From: Planctomycetota bacterium | Lineage (GTDB): Bacteria > Planctomycetota > Planctomycetia > Pirellulales > Pirellulaceae | Direction of reading: 5' to 3' | Assembly: GCA_026692865.1 (NCBI GenBank) | Contig: JAPLNI010000030.1 | Location: 1-64,000 of the forward strand | DNA: 64,000 nt | In this document: positions 1-9,615 of the stretch, one piece after another | How positions within the stretch are numbered: the first letter of the stretch is position 1 | Layout: each line of letters begins with the position of its first letter | Made by a program: the position numbers and the translations under genes | Notes under the pieces: model-generated | What the model was told of the DNA's origin: nothing | The model's input: the letters and a program-made list of their open reading frames with translations, nothing else | Database searches by the model: none

Positions 1-11
1 AGGGAAGTTTC

Positions 12-1646
12 TTAATCCTTTGGAATTTCGCCGGGACGATAATCGGGTAGCCAGCTACATGGGAAAATCGCAAGCAACGCCAAGCCTGAGAGTACCATGA
101 ATCCGATTTTCAGTGCCCGCGTTCGAGCGTCCGAGTTGATTCTGAGCGCCTCGGTCACTTGCTCGGGCGTGGCGTCGGTATTACTGGTAAGTCGTTCTTT
201 CAGTTGAACATCGCTCAAAAAGTTCAGATTCGTTAGGTTCACTTGGTCCTTTAGTTCGGCAGTAATCACCGGATTATCGGTGCTACCAGCAATAATCATG
301 GAACTCAACAGGCCAACCAGCGTCGCACCAACAAGTGCTGTTCCAACTGCGGCCGCCAAGTTCTGAGTGACACCTCGCATCGAACCAACATCTCCCGCGT
401 ATTCCTTTGGAGCAGAAGTCACGAGAACATTAAACAGTAGCGTTACCAGCGCACCTTGTCCCAATCCGACCGTGATTAACCCAATAATTACCGGTACCGA
501 ACTCCATTCATTCTTCACGGTGAATGCTAACCAAGCTGTTCCAATGGCCACCAAAACAAACGCTCCGCGAGCAATTGTTCGAGGAGTAAAAAGACTATAA
601 AGTCGAACAATCAAGATGGCCGTAAAGAAAACCGTTAGCATGAAAGGCATCATCGCAACTGAGGTCATCAATCCGCTTTGGCCTTGAACGATTTGGATAT
701 ACAAAGGGACCGAAAAGTTGATCGCTCCTTCAACGGCGACCACAAGAAATAAAGCGATGACAGCAGCCCATTCTTTAGGGGACTCAATCACTTTTAAAGC
801 CAGCAAGGGCGTCTTGCCTCGCTGGGTTTGCCAACTAGTCCAACCGAAAAATCCAAAACCAATAAGGATACCAACGACGATCATCGCCAGTGCGGGCGAA
901 ACTCCCATCACATCGAAGGGAGCTGAAGGATTCGCCATCAGCAAACCCCAATTCCGGATGTTATTGAATCCAAATGTGATAAAGATAATGGCGACCGCAG
1001 AGAGAACTACACCAAAAATGTCGATCTTGACATCAGTACGCGGCAGCGACGGCTTGAGTTTTGTACTCAACAAAAGGATCGCGCCAGCATGTAAGATCAA
1101 TAACCCGAATGCATATCGCCAGCTGAGAAACGTAGCGACCGAACCAACTATTACAAACGCGAGAACTCCCGCAATGGCTCTAGCTGACCCCAGCCAGCCA
1201 ACTGCTTCGGCTTGTTGCTTCCCTGAATAATGGTTAGCGATCAGAACGACCAATGTCGGCACGAGTGCTGCACCCGCAAACCCAGCGAGTCCTTGTGAAG
1301 CCAGCATCAGCTCGGCGGTAGGACTGGCCACCATTCCTATCATTGCCAATAAGAAGAGCGAGACGGCCGATTGAAAGAACAACTTAGCACCAAAGCGTTG
1401 CCCGAGTTTGGCGCCGAGCATGATGAAGCCCGATACCCCCAACGAATAAAATACGACCGCAGTACCAATCGTCGTGGGTGCTGTTCCAAAACTTTCCACC
1501 ATTCCGCCCATCGAGACCGGAATAGCAGCGACGTTGAAAGACATCAACGCCTGCCCCATCGCGATGACTATCATGGGTATCCAAGAGTCGCGGACTTCTG
1601 CCTCTGAACCCGTCGCATTCGCTGTATTCGTTGCCATGATTATCAC
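12..1646 (-). CDS. MFS transporter, DHA2 (14-TM drug exporter) family
   Basis: This is a polytopic inner-membrane protein of 544 residues, the usual length of 14-helix DHA2 (EmrB/QacA-type) proton antiporters that expel drugs or other amphiphiles. The loop after the second helix carries a degenerate MFS motif A (GAKLGQRFGAK, about residues 77-87), and hydrophobic segments run along the whole protein. The C-terminal half has the segment GSMRGVTQNLAAAVGTALVGA, typical of the last helices. A second ATG three codons downstream (1637) is an equally good start. The glutaminase gene follows upstream on the same strand with a 137-bp gap, so co-transcription is possible but not shown. The substrate cannot be read from the sequence. 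Family assignment is firm. Confidence 0.88.
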   Translation of the reverse strand: MIIMATNTANATGSEAEVRDSWIPMIVIAMGQALMSFNVAAIPVSMGGMVESFGTAPTTIGTAVVFYSLGVSGFIMLGAKLGQRFGAKLFFQSAVSLFLLAMIGMVASPTAELMLASQGLAGFAGAALVPTLVVLIANHYSGKQQAEAVGWLGSARAIAGVLAFVIVGSVATFLSWRYAFGLLILHAGAILLLSTKLKPSLPRTDVKIDIFGVVLSAVAIIFITFGFNNIRNWGLLMANPSAPFDVMGVSPALAMIVVGILIGFGFFGWTSWQTQRGKTPLLALKVIESPKEWAAVIALFLVVAVEGAINFSVPLYIQIVQGQSGLMTSVAMMPFMLTVFFTAILIVRLYSLFTPRTIARGAFVLVAIGTAWLAFTVKNEWSSVPVIIGLITVGLGQGALVTLLFNVLVTSAPKEYAGDVGSMRGVTQNLAAAVGTALVGATLVGLLSSMIIAGSTDNPVITAELKDQVNLTNLNFLSDVQLKERLTSNTDATPEQVTEALRINSDARTRALKIGFMVLSGLALLAIFPCSWLPDYRPGEIPKD

Positions 1647-1783
1647 TCTTTAACATTAAGATTTAGTAGATTGCAAATAGACGATCACCGCTACAAGCTC
1701 CGCGTTCTATGCGCCTCGGCGTTTTACTGACCCTGATTCCAGAAAGAGCCAGGAACGCCGAACGCGAAACGAAGACGTTCGTC

Positions 1784-2773
1784 TTACACTTCGGGTTTCG
1801 ATACCAAGAGATCCATCCCAAGTTCTTGCGAAAGGAACTTGGCTACGAGCTGACCTTTGACGCTATTACCAGCTTGATCAAGTGGCGGAGCAAAGGTCCC
1901 GAGACCACCTTTTCCAGGCGACACCGTAACAATCCCGCCTCCAATTCCACTCTTGCCAGGCAAACCGATTTCGTACATCCAGTCACCTGAAGTTTCATAA
2001 AGGCCTGCCGTAAGCATAACAGCAAGCGCGTAGTGGCAAACCGATGCGTCGACGACTCGCTGTTTGGTAATCGGATTAACACCTCCGTCAGCGAGAGTTG
2101 CCCCCATCACCGCCAAGTCTTTCGCACTCACATTCAGCGAACACTGCTTAGTATAAAGATCGGTTGCCTCGGCGGGGTCCATGTAGATGCGACCAAAACT
2201 TTGAAGCAACCTCGCGATACTTTGGTTTCGAAAGTTGGTCGCCGATGCCGATGCGTAGACCTCTTCGTTGAGAGGGAGCGTCCGACCAGCAAAACGCGAA
2301 AGTCCCTCATGAATGAACTTCCATTTGGCTTCCAAGCTATCGCCAGGGACCAAGCTAGTTGTCGCAATCGCACCGGCGTTCACCATGGGATTGGTCGATC
2401 CGCCTCCTTGTTCAATTGCTGCTAGCGAATTAAACGCAAGTCCCGTCGCATTGACGCCAATCTTTTCGCGTACTTCCGCATGCCCAAGAGCTTCGCAAAC
2501 CAGTGCAAAGATGAACGGCTTCGATACGCTCATGATCGTGAACTCGTGAAGCGCATCCCCCACAGCAAAAAGATCGCCGTCAGTACCGACAACGCAGATG
2601 CCGAAGAGATCTTTGGGAACTCGCTCCAACGCCGGATAAACGTTTGAGTTCTTCCCATCCGTATTGGTCTTGAACTTCTCGTACGACTCGGTGACGAGCG
2701 AAGTAACCATTTCTTTCGGAGGCAAATGCCCTGTAGAAACGAAGGGAACTCGGGTCGGTAGATTAGTAGTCAT
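1784..2773 (-). CDS. glsA: glutaminase (beta-lactamase-fold, GlsA type)
   Basis: The enzyme hydrolyses L-glutamine to glutamate and ammonia in the cytoplasm. The 329-residue length fits bacterial glutaminases (about 300-330). The serine-hydrolase-like motif SVSK (S82, K85) is in the expected place, followed by the conserved GGSTNPMVNAGAIA block that holds an Asn of the active site. GLPGKSGIGGGI near the C-terminus is also a family hallmark. The start at 2773 is supported by AAGGA eight bases upstream. It has no signal peptide. Neighbours are transporters on the same strand, which says little about function beyond nitrogen or acid-stress metabolism. Identification is confident. Confidence 0.93.
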   Translation of the reverse strand: MTTNLPTRVPFVSTGHLPPKEMVTSLVTESYEKFKTNTDGKNSNVYPALERVPKDLFGICVVGTDGDLFAVGDALHEFTIMSVSKPFIFALVCEALGHAEVREKIGVNATGLAFNSLAAIEQGGGSTNPMVNAGAIATTSLVPGDSLEAKWKFIHEGLSRFAGRTLPLNEEVYASASATNFRNQSIARLLQSFGRIYMDPAEATDLYTKQCSLNVSAKDLAVMGATLADGGVNPITKQRVVDASVCHYALAVMLTAGLYETSGDWMYEIGLPGKSGIGGGIVTVSPGKGGLGTFAPPLDQAGNSVKGQLVAKFLSQELGMDLLVSKPEV

Positions 2774-2913
2774 GGATTATTCCTTAGGTTGTTCTCGCCT
2801 GATGGCACGATCCCAATCGTTCTCACTTTAAAAGCAATACGACGCGAATTGTACGGATTCGACTTTTTAAGAAACTTGCCGTACGGCTCGCACAATAACA
2901 CTTTTGTTACCGG

Positions 2914-5900
2914 TTACTTCTTTTTAGACACGGGAACTTTTTCCTCAACGGGAGCTTTCACATTGAAAAGGATTGCGTAGATCGCGGGCATCACCAGCAT
3001 GGTTAGCACGCAAGCGAACGACAATCCAAACATAATGCATGCGGCCATGGCTGCAAAGAATGGATCTTGTGTCAGCGGAATCATCCCGAGGACTGTCGTG
3101 ATGGCGACCATCAAGACCGGTCGAAGTTTCTTGACGCCCGCGTCAAGGATCGCTTGATAAGGCGTTTTCCCTTCCTCCGTCGCCGTTTTAATTCGACTCA
3201 AGACCACGATTGAGTTCTTAATTTGCTCGCCGCCAAGGCTAAGCACGCCAAGTAATGCCATGAATCCAAACGGTTGTCCTGTGATCAGCAGTCCTGCAGT
3301 AACGCCGATCAGTGCTAACGGAACAATCATCCAAATCAGCGCGGTCGCGCGTATCGAGTTGAATAAGCAAACTACGATGATCACCATCAATACGAACGAA
3401 AGCGGTAATGGCTTCATCAAGGCAGCCCGAGCATCATTCGAGTTCTCGTACTCACCGCCCCATTCGAGATCATACCCCGGAGGAAGCTCGATCGCTTCGA
3501 CCTTGGACCGCACGCGGCTGAAGAGTTGGCTGGGCAAGCCAGAGCGAGGATCCGCGTGAACCGTAATCGTTGGAGTACGATCGCGTCGCATAACCACCGG
3601 ATCTTCCCAATCCGTCTTGACGTTCGAGACGACCTGGCTCATCGGAATCATTCGCCTCGCAACCGGGCTCCATATTTGCGTGCTTTGTATCCGATCGACA
3701 TCGCTGCGTTCGTCCAAAGGTGGTCTCGCAACGATCGGTAGAAGACGCGTTTCCTGAGGAAAAGTCCCGCCGCCAGCACTCCCTGGTTCGCGATAAAATC
3801 CGACAACAGATCCTTCGAAGCCCAACTGCAATGCTTGAGCGACATCGGCGCGGGTAATCCCGTTACGGCGGGCTTGCATTTCAAGCATATCCGGCCGAAG
3901 AGCCTTTTCTCGTTGACGCCAATCGCTTCGCACACAGATCGTACCACCATCTTCCACAAGCGCTTGCATCGCCTGGCCCGCTAAAATTCGCAATTGAGAA
4001 GGATCTGGGCCACTGAATCGAGCCTGCACCCGACCGCCATCTCCAGGACCGAGCAAGAATTTTTTAGCAATCGTATTGGCATTCGGTTGATTGTTATCCA
4101 TATATTCCTGAACAATGTCGATCAGCCCGTCGATCTTGGTGGCATCATCTACGTCCACGAGAAACTGCACGAACGCACTGTTCTCACGTTCGGGAGTATA
4201 GACCAACAAGAATCGCAACGCCCCACCGCCGATGAAGGACGAGATGTGCTTGACGCCTTCTTGAGCCTTGACAAACTCCTCTACGGTATTGGCAAACGAT
4301 TCAGACCCGCGAATGTGAGTCCCTGCAGGTAAGAAGCAATCGACCATGAACTGAGGTCGAGTCGCCGGCGGGAAGAAGCTTTGATCAACCTTTGTAAAAC
4401 CATATAAAGACCACACGAACAGTCCGATCGAAAGAGCAACTACGATCCAGCGGAATCTCAGACAAAGCTTCAACAACCATAGGTACCCGCGAAAGAAGAA
4501 ACCATCGTAGGGGTTCTTGTCTTTTGCACCCTTGTCGGCAGCAATTGGATTAAAGGAAAGATAACTTAAGAGTGGTGTTACCGTGATCGACGATATCCAG
4601 CTCAAACTAAGCGAAATCATGATCACCCAAAACAGCGAATTACAGTACTCGCCGGTACTATCGTCCGACAATCCAATCGCAGCGAAGGCGATCACACCAA
4701 TGGCGGTTGCTCCGAAGAGAGGCCACTGATTTTCCGCGACCACCTCGCGAACCACTTTCATTTTTTCTTCACCGGCTTCGATTCGAACCTTTATGCTTTC
4801 AATCACGATAATCGCGTTGTCGGTGAGCATACACAACGCGATGATGAGTGCCCCCAAGGAAATTCGTTCTAACAGCAGTCCACCGATCAAATACATAACC
4901 AGGAAGGTTGCCATGATCGTGAGGAACAGAACTGCACCGATGATGAGGCCTGTCTTGCGTCCCATGGTGAAGAACAAAACAATAAAGACGATCCCAACAG
5001 CCTTTCCAAGATTCCATATGAACTCATTCGTGGCAAGGTCGACGGCTTCCGGCTGAAAATTGATTTCACCAATATCGATCCCGATCGGTTGGTTTACCTT
5101 TAAGTCCTCTAGCTTTTGGCGAATGCCGGTTCCCACCGCAACGACGTTACCACCTTGAACCGTGGAGATTCCTAGTCCAATCGCAGGCTGACCATCAAAC
5201 CGAAGCAACCTTCGTGGTGGATCTTCGTAGCTACGTTCAATAGTTGCCACATCGCGTAGGACTCGCTGGCGTCCAGAACTATCGGAACCGATGACCATAT
5301 CCAGCATGGCTTCAGCGGTTTCAAATCCGCCGGTCGGATCGAGTGCGATATGTTGATCACCGACTTGCACGCGTCCACCATCGGCGGCGACATTATTCGC
5401 TTGTAGCAAAGCGTAGAGTTCTTGTTCGTTAATCCCCAGGCTTGCCAATCGAAGCCGAGAGATTTCAAGAAAAACTACTTCGCGCTGTTCTGCGAAGAGA
5501 TCCACTTTCTGCACGTCTGGAACGAGTGACAATTCACGACGCAAGAATTCCGTATAACGCCTTAACTCGGGCTGCGTGAAACCTTTTCCGGAAATTGCAA
5601 AGAAAATCCCGTAAACATCGCCAAAGTCGTCGATGACCAGCGTCCTGCCACGTGCTGCCGGAGGAAGCTGCATCTGGACATCATTGATTTTCCGACGGAG
5701 CTCATCCCAGACTTGGGGAATCGTATTCTTGTCGTAGTTGTCCCTGATAATAGCCGAGACAACCGATCGACCTCGGGTTGATTCGGAATCTACGCGTTTG
5801 AGCTGCCCAAGCTGCTGGCAAGCATTTTCGATTGGGTTCGTAACCTCCTTAGAAACTTCTTCTGCACTCGCCCCGGGATAGGAAGTAACAATTAAGGCTT

Positions 5901-6030
5901 CCTTGATCGTGAATTCAGGATCTTCCAAACGTCCCAGGTTATTGAAGGCAACGATGCCTCCGACCAGGACGAAAAACATGCCGACGAAAATAATGCGATT
6001 ATTGCGAACCGAAAACTCTGCAGCGTTCAT
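2914..6030 (-). CDS. RND efflux transporter permease subunit (AcrB/HAE-like)
   Basis: This 1038-residue inner-membrane pump has the RND layout: one N-terminal helix, a long periplasmic loop, five helices, and a repeat of the same. The likely role is proton-driven drug or lipid export through a tripartite complex. In the fourth-helix proton relay the usual Asp-Asp pair reads Asp-Asn (MLTDNAIIVIES, about residues 400-412), while the tenth-helix Lys is kept (GEQIKNSIVV). The Asp-Asn form occurs in other RND subfamilies, so the pump is probably active. Its ATG overlaps the stop of the adaptor gene by one base (TAATG), which implies translational coupling. No TolC-type outer membrane factor is visible nearby. 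Confidence 0.93.
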   Translation of the reverse strand: MNAAEFSVRNNRIIFVGMFFVLVGGIVAFNNLGRLEDPEFTIKEALIVTSYPGASAEEVSKEVTNPIENACQQLGQLKRVDSESTRGRSVVSAIIRDNYDKNTIPQVWDELRRKINDVQMQLPPAARGRTLVIDDFGDVYGIFFAISGKGFTQPELRRYTEFLRRELSLVPDVQKVDLFAEQREVVFLEISRLRLASLGINEQELYALLQANNVAADGGRVQVGDQHIALDPTGGFETAEAMLDMVIGSDSSGRQRVLRDVATIERSYEDPPRRLLRFDGQPAIGLGISTVQGGNVVAVGTGIRQKLEDLKVNQPIGIDIGEINFQPEAVDLATNEFIWNLGKAVGIVFIVLFFTMGRKTGLIIGAVLFLTIMATFLVMYLIGGLLLERISLGALIIALCMLTDNAIIVIESIKVRIEAGEEKMKVVREVVAENQWPLFGATAIGVIAFAAIGLSDDSTGEYCNSLFWVIMISLSLSWISSITVTPLLSYLSFNPIAADKGAKDKNPYDGFFFRGYLWLLKLCLRFRWIVVALSIGLFVWSLYGFTKVDQSFFPPATRPQFMVDCFLPAGTHIRGSESFANTVEEFVKAQEGVKHISSFIGGGALRFLLVYTPERENSAFVQFLVDVDDATKIDGLIDIVQEYMDNNQPNANTIAKKFLLGPGDGGRVQARFSGPDPSQLRILAGQAMQALVEDGGTICVRSDWRQREKALRPDMLEMQARRNGITRADVAQALQLGFEGSVVGFYREPGSAGGGTFPQETRLLPIVARPPLDERSDVDRIQSTQIWSPVARRMIPMSQVVSNVKTDWEDPVVMRRDRTPTITVHADPRSGLPSQLFSRVRSKVEAIELPPGYDLEWGGEYENSNDARAALMKPLPLSFVLMVIIVVCLFNSIRATALIWMIVPLALIGVTAGLLITGQPFGFMALLGVLSLGGEQIKNSIVVLSRIKTATEEGKTPYQAILDAGVKKLRPVLMVAITTVLGMIPLTQDPFFAAMAACIMFGLSFACVLTMLVMPAIYAILFNVKAPVEEKVPVSKKK

Positions 6031-7331
6031 TACTTGCCGCCTTCCGTTCCGCCAGCCGAACCTACGGCCGGTCCACCGCTGAGTGCGTCACCCAAATCTC
6101 GAACTTTCATTCCGTCACGTAAGGCATTGACGCCCGCAACGACAATTCGATCGCCTGGTTGCACTCCTTCGAGAACTTCGATGTCCCCACCGATCACGGA
6201 ACCGACCTTAACCGAACGACGCGCGACAACTTGGTCGGCTCCGAAGACCCATACGATTTGTTCGCCCGAGTCGGTTTTCAAAATGGACGAGACAGGCACC
6301 AGCATTCGATTGCCTAAGATTTGTGCTCTACGGTAAACAGCCGTTACTGTTGCGGTCATGCCGGGGAGCATTTGAATCTCCGATGGGGCCTGCAAAGCGA
6401 CGCGAACGTTGAACGTCTGTGTCGTTGGGTCTGCGACCTTGGCGATCTCACGAATAGTAACGGGAAACTGCAATCCGGGAGCTCCACTCACTTCTACTGT
6501 CAGTTGAACAATATCGGCCGTACGAATGTCGCGGGTCATTACCGTTTCAGGAACGTCGACTGCAATTTCAATTTCGTCCACGTCTTGAAATCGCACGACA
6601 GGAGCCGTTGCATTTACATTTTGCCCCTCCTCAACGAATCGCTGGGCGATGACTCCATCATAAGGTGCCAGTAGAGTACTATCGCGAAGATTAAGATTTG
6701 CTTCAACCAAGCGAGCTTCTAAGCCACGGATGGATGCTTCTTTGGCTTCGATATCCTCTTCTCGTCCGATCGTCCCAATTGCAACTAGTTGTAACAGAGC
6801 TTGATGGTCCTCTTGAGCAACGCGATAGTTAGACTGCACCAACTCGAATTCCGATTTGGAAACCGAGCGAGTTTTGACCAACTGCTCGAAGCGATCCATT
6901 TCAGCTCGTGCATTCGCCAGTCGAGCTTCTGCAGCCCGAGCTTGCATGCCTCGACGCAATTGTTCTTCAGTACGCTCGCCTTGACGCAGAGCAGTCAGGG
7001 CCGCTCGAGCTTGATCGAGTTGACTTTGAACCGTCGCTAACCTAGCTTTGAACTCATCTTGTCGCAGTCGAGCGATCACCTCGCCCTTCGCAATCTTTTG
7101 CCCTTCTTTCACTGGAAATTCTGTAAGCAATCCAGAAACCTGAAAAGCCAATTCAACTCGTTTGGAAGCATCCACGCGACCAGGAAACGAGCGCGTCCGA
7201 GTCTCTTCGCCAACGGCCAACACCATCGTCTTCACGGGCCGAACAACATCATTTCGCACAATCTCCTGCGGCTTGCATCCGAGCACATGTGCTAACAGAA
7301 GAACGACAAGAGCTTTATTTCGTGACAACAT
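6030..7331 (-). CDS. RND periplasmic adaptor (HlyD/AcrA family), probable lipoprotein
   Basis: This membrane-fusion protein should link the downstream RND pump to an outer membrane channel. From the ATG at 7331 it begins with a short charged region and a hydrophobic stretch ending in a lipobox (HVLGC), so it is probably lipid-anchored in the periplasm. After this come the first half of a lipoyl-like barrel, a long alpha hairpin rich in Arg, Glu, Ala and Gln (about residues 85-200), the return barrel half (LLAPYDGVIAQRFVEEGQNV), and beta-barrel and membrane-proximal domains. An upstream in-frame ATG at 7358 would add nine residues and spoil the signal peptide slightly. It is the first gene of a two-gene operon, divergent from the porin gene. 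Confidence 0.92.
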   Translation of the reverse strand: MLSRNKALVVLLLAHVLGCKPQEIVRNDVVRPVKTMVLAVGEETRTRSFPGRVDASKRVELAFQVSGLLTEFPVKEGQKIAKGEVIARLRQDEFKARLATVQSQLDQARAALTALRQGERTEEQLRRGMQARAAEARLANARAEMDRFEQLVKTRSVSKSEFELVQSNYRVAQEDHQALLQLVAIGTIGREEDIEAKEASIRGLEARLVEANLNLRDSTLLAPYDGVIAQRFVEEGQNVNATAPVVRFQDVDEIEIAVDVPETVMTRDIRTADIVQLTVEVSGAPGLQFPVTIREIAKVADPTTQTFNVRVALQAPSEIQMLPGMTATVTAVYRRAQILGNRMLVPVSSILKTDSGEQIVWVFGADQVVARRSVKVGSVIGGDIEVLEGVQPGDRIVVAGVNALRDGMKVRDLGDALSGGPAVGSAGGTEGGK

Positions 7332-7753
7332 GATTGGAAAGGGGCGATCAAGACGCATAAGTAAATGCTTTCGTGAACGGAAAGATTGCTTTGGGGTGGC
7401 ACTTCAAGGAAATTTTCTGCCAGCTAATGGTCTTTAACTCGAACATGCCGCAGTAGCAATAACGTTAAGGAACGCTAGCTGTTAGACCTTGTTCTTATAG
7501 CTCCAATTCACTGTAGTCACAACCACGCGTCAAAACATGCTTTTAAATTACGTGAGTAACGCTTGGTAGGATAAGTGAATTCCAACTTCCGAAACCTTAC
7601 AAACTTCAATCATTCAAAAACCAAATACGCCGGGAAATTATTCGTAAGATTCATGAACAGAAGTGCGGAATTTGCCGATAGCAATAGCTAGGCTGAATTT
7701 GTCGCTTCACTTTTCGCATTTACCGGTCATTCAACGTCCACAGGGGTGCACAG
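7332..7753. other. intergenic region between divergent efflux operon and porin gene
   Basis: About 420 bp separates the adaptor gene (leftward) from the porin gene (rightward). It is AT-rich relative to the genes and presumably contains both promoters. I could not pick convincing -35/-10 pairs, an operator palindrome or a small gene, although a regulator site would be expected for a drug efflux operon. Confidence 0.4.
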
Positions 7754-9400
7754 ATGTCAGCAAAATTCCTACGTTGCGACAAGCTATTGTTTGCCTGCTT
7801 CCTCGTCGGCTCATTTTTCGCAAACGTTTGTGAAGTATCAGCTCAAGATCAAAACTCAGGAACTACGCTACAACCCAGTAAAGCCGTGGCGGCGTCTGAT
7901 TCACCCGTTGTTTTAGCTAACGCTACACAAGTGCCCGACGAAGCGGGCCTCGCCGGGGTTGCAAGTCAGGAGTACCAGACTGCACCAGGGAGCGAAATCC
8001 CGGGAAGTGGTTACCAGGCCGGCGACTACCTTTACAGCCGAACCGATCGGGCTGCTACCAGGCGATACAACACGCTCGTCGAAAACTACAACGTCCCTGC
8101 GATCGGGCCTCGGGCTTACGCGAACTATTCACCCAGTCTTTACTACGGCACGGACTCGGACTACCAAACGACTCCCGGTCAACCACTTTATCTTCGGCTT
8201 TCGCCCCCCGTTTCACCCACGGAAGAGGACGATGGAAGATTTGTTCTTCGTGGCCCTGTTCCTGGGTCCTACTTGGTTCCGGGAACAAGTACTGCGTTTC
8301 GCTTTAGCGGTTTCGTCAGGATGGGGGCCAATTACAATTTTGACCAAATCCGAACACCTGACTTGTTTGTCACCAATGCGATTCCAGTTCCACAAGACCC
8401 GGATCTGCCCAATCAGAATGTGAACTTCAGCGCTCGACCAACACGACTGAGCTTGGATACCTGGACCCCAACATCTATGGATGATTTAGCGGTTCATACT
8501 TTTATTCAGTTTGACTTCCTGAGCGATAATCCGCCTGCCGGCGGGTCAGCTGCTCGGCCTCGACTACGACTTGCATTTATCGATTTGGGATACTTTCGAA
8601 TTGGGCAAGACACAACCGTTTTCATGGACCCCAGCTCTTTTCCTCGGACAGCCGACTTCCAAGGGCCCAACGGTGTTGTGAACTCGCGTCAGGGACTTTG
8701 CCGGATGACATTACCGCTGACCGAGCGAGTCTTCTTCGCTTCAGCAGTCGAGCAACCTTTTTCCGATATTACGACAAATGCGACGGGCATCAACATCCAG
8801 GACTCTCCCGACTTTACCAATCATCTTCGCTTTGAATCGGATTTGTTAAGGTTTCAAACTGCGACCATCTTGCGATCGATCGGTTATCGCGCGACCGGTC
8901 AATCGGTTGATCGCGAGCTTGGTTGGGGCGTAAATATCACAAGCAACTTTCATCCATGGGCGGCTTGCTTCGGCACTAATCCGCTGCGCGATGCCGATCC
9001 AGGCCCGCTTACACGAAGCCGAGTCATTCTTCAGTACGCGACCGGTTCGGGAATCGGGCGTTACTTCCAGGACTCGAGTGGTCAGGGGCTTGATGGAGCA
9101 ATCGACGCTTCCGGACAATTTCGAGCATTAGATATCTCGGGCTGGACAACTGCTTATGAACAGTGGCTCTCCAAGAAGTGGTTAGCTAACTTTGTTTGCT
9201 CAGGGTTGAAGGCAAGTGGTACTAACGCGATGGCTGCGAATACGTTCAATAACTCCACCTATGTTGCAGCAGGTTTGTGGTGGATTCCCGTAGGAAACGC
9301 GTCCATCGGAGCCGAGTATCTTTGGGGTGAACGAGAAAACCTAGACGGCCAAAGCAGAGCTGCTGACAGACTGCAAACTGCTTTTGTTTATAGTTTCTAA
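7754..9400 (+). CDS. outer membrane porin, DcaP-like
   Basis: This is a predicted beta-barrel outer membrane channel of 548 residues. It starts with a signal peptide (KLLFACFLVGSFFANVCEVSA, cut before QDQ). A disordered Pro/Tyr-rich region extends to about residue 175, then the barrel begins with FRFSGFVRMGANYNFD. The blocks ARPTRLSLDTWTP, FIDLGYFRIGQDTTVFMD and FPRTADFQGPNG match the DcaP family of trimeric porins, known to pass dicarboxylates and other small anions. The last residue is Phe (AFVYSF), the usual signal for barrel assembly. The long N-terminal extension before the barrel is unusual; DcaP proteins generally have a coiled coil there, but here the composition looks disordered. Substrate unknown. 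Confidence 0.82.
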   Translation: MSAKFLRCDKLLFACFLVGSFFANVCEVSAQDQNSGTTLQPSKAVAASDSPVVLANATQVPDEAGLAGVASQEYQTAPGSEIPGSGYQAGDYLYSRTDRAATRRYNTLVENYNVPAIGPRAYANYSPSLYYGTDSDYQTTPGQPLYLRLSPPVSPTEEDDGRFVLRGPVPGSYLVPGTSTAFRFSGFVRMGANYNFDQIRTPDLFVTNAIPVPQDPDLPNQNVNFSARPTRLSLDTWTPTSMDDLAVHTFIQFDFLSDNPPAGGSAARPRLRLAFIDLGYFRIGQDTTVFMDPSSFPRTADFQGPNGVVNSRQGLCRMTLPLTERVFFASAVEQPFSDITTNATGINIQDSPDFTNHLRFESDLLRFQTATILRSIGYRATGQSVDRELGWGVNITSNFHPWAACFGTNPLRDADPGPLTRSRVILQYATGSGIGRYFQDSSGQGLDGAIDASGQFRALDISGWTTAYEQWLSKKWLANFVCSGLKASGTNAMAANTFNNSTYVAAGLWWIPVGNASIGAEYLWGERENLDGQSRAADRLQTAFVYSF

Positions 9401-9403
9401 TGC

Positions 9404-9463
9404 TGTGGCATAGGCTTCCAGCCTGTGTGTTGTAGGATTCAAAGGCTGGAAGCCAATGCCACA
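9404..9463. repeat. small palindromic element, family A (copy 1)
   Basis: Two 21-nt arms (9404-9424 and 9443-9463) are reverse complements with a single mismatch, separated by 18 nt. The arm contains GGCTTCCAGCCT. The same arm sequence recurs in the element at 24892-24953. It begins four bases after the porin stop codon, so it may act as a transcript-end hairpin. Confidence 0.85.
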
Positions 9464-9615
9464 ATCTGCTCTGCAGTACTTTCTGCTCATAGTGTGATCA
9501 ATCACTGGTAAGTGGTGGATTGTCAGACTAAACTCATGACAAGCCTCTTTGGAACTCGACCTGATTAGTTATCGACCGAGTTTACGCACATCTTCCCTTG
9601 AGTTTTTGAGTCGCA

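Noticed and set aside
1384-1656. 90-codon minus-strand frame within the MFS gene
   Set aside because: It is an alternative frame of the same coding sequence and lacks membrane-protein character.
2914-9400. Complete tripartite efflux system including the porin gene
   Set aside because: The porin is DcaP-like, not TolC-like, and is divergently transcribed; it should not be called the efflux outer membrane factor.
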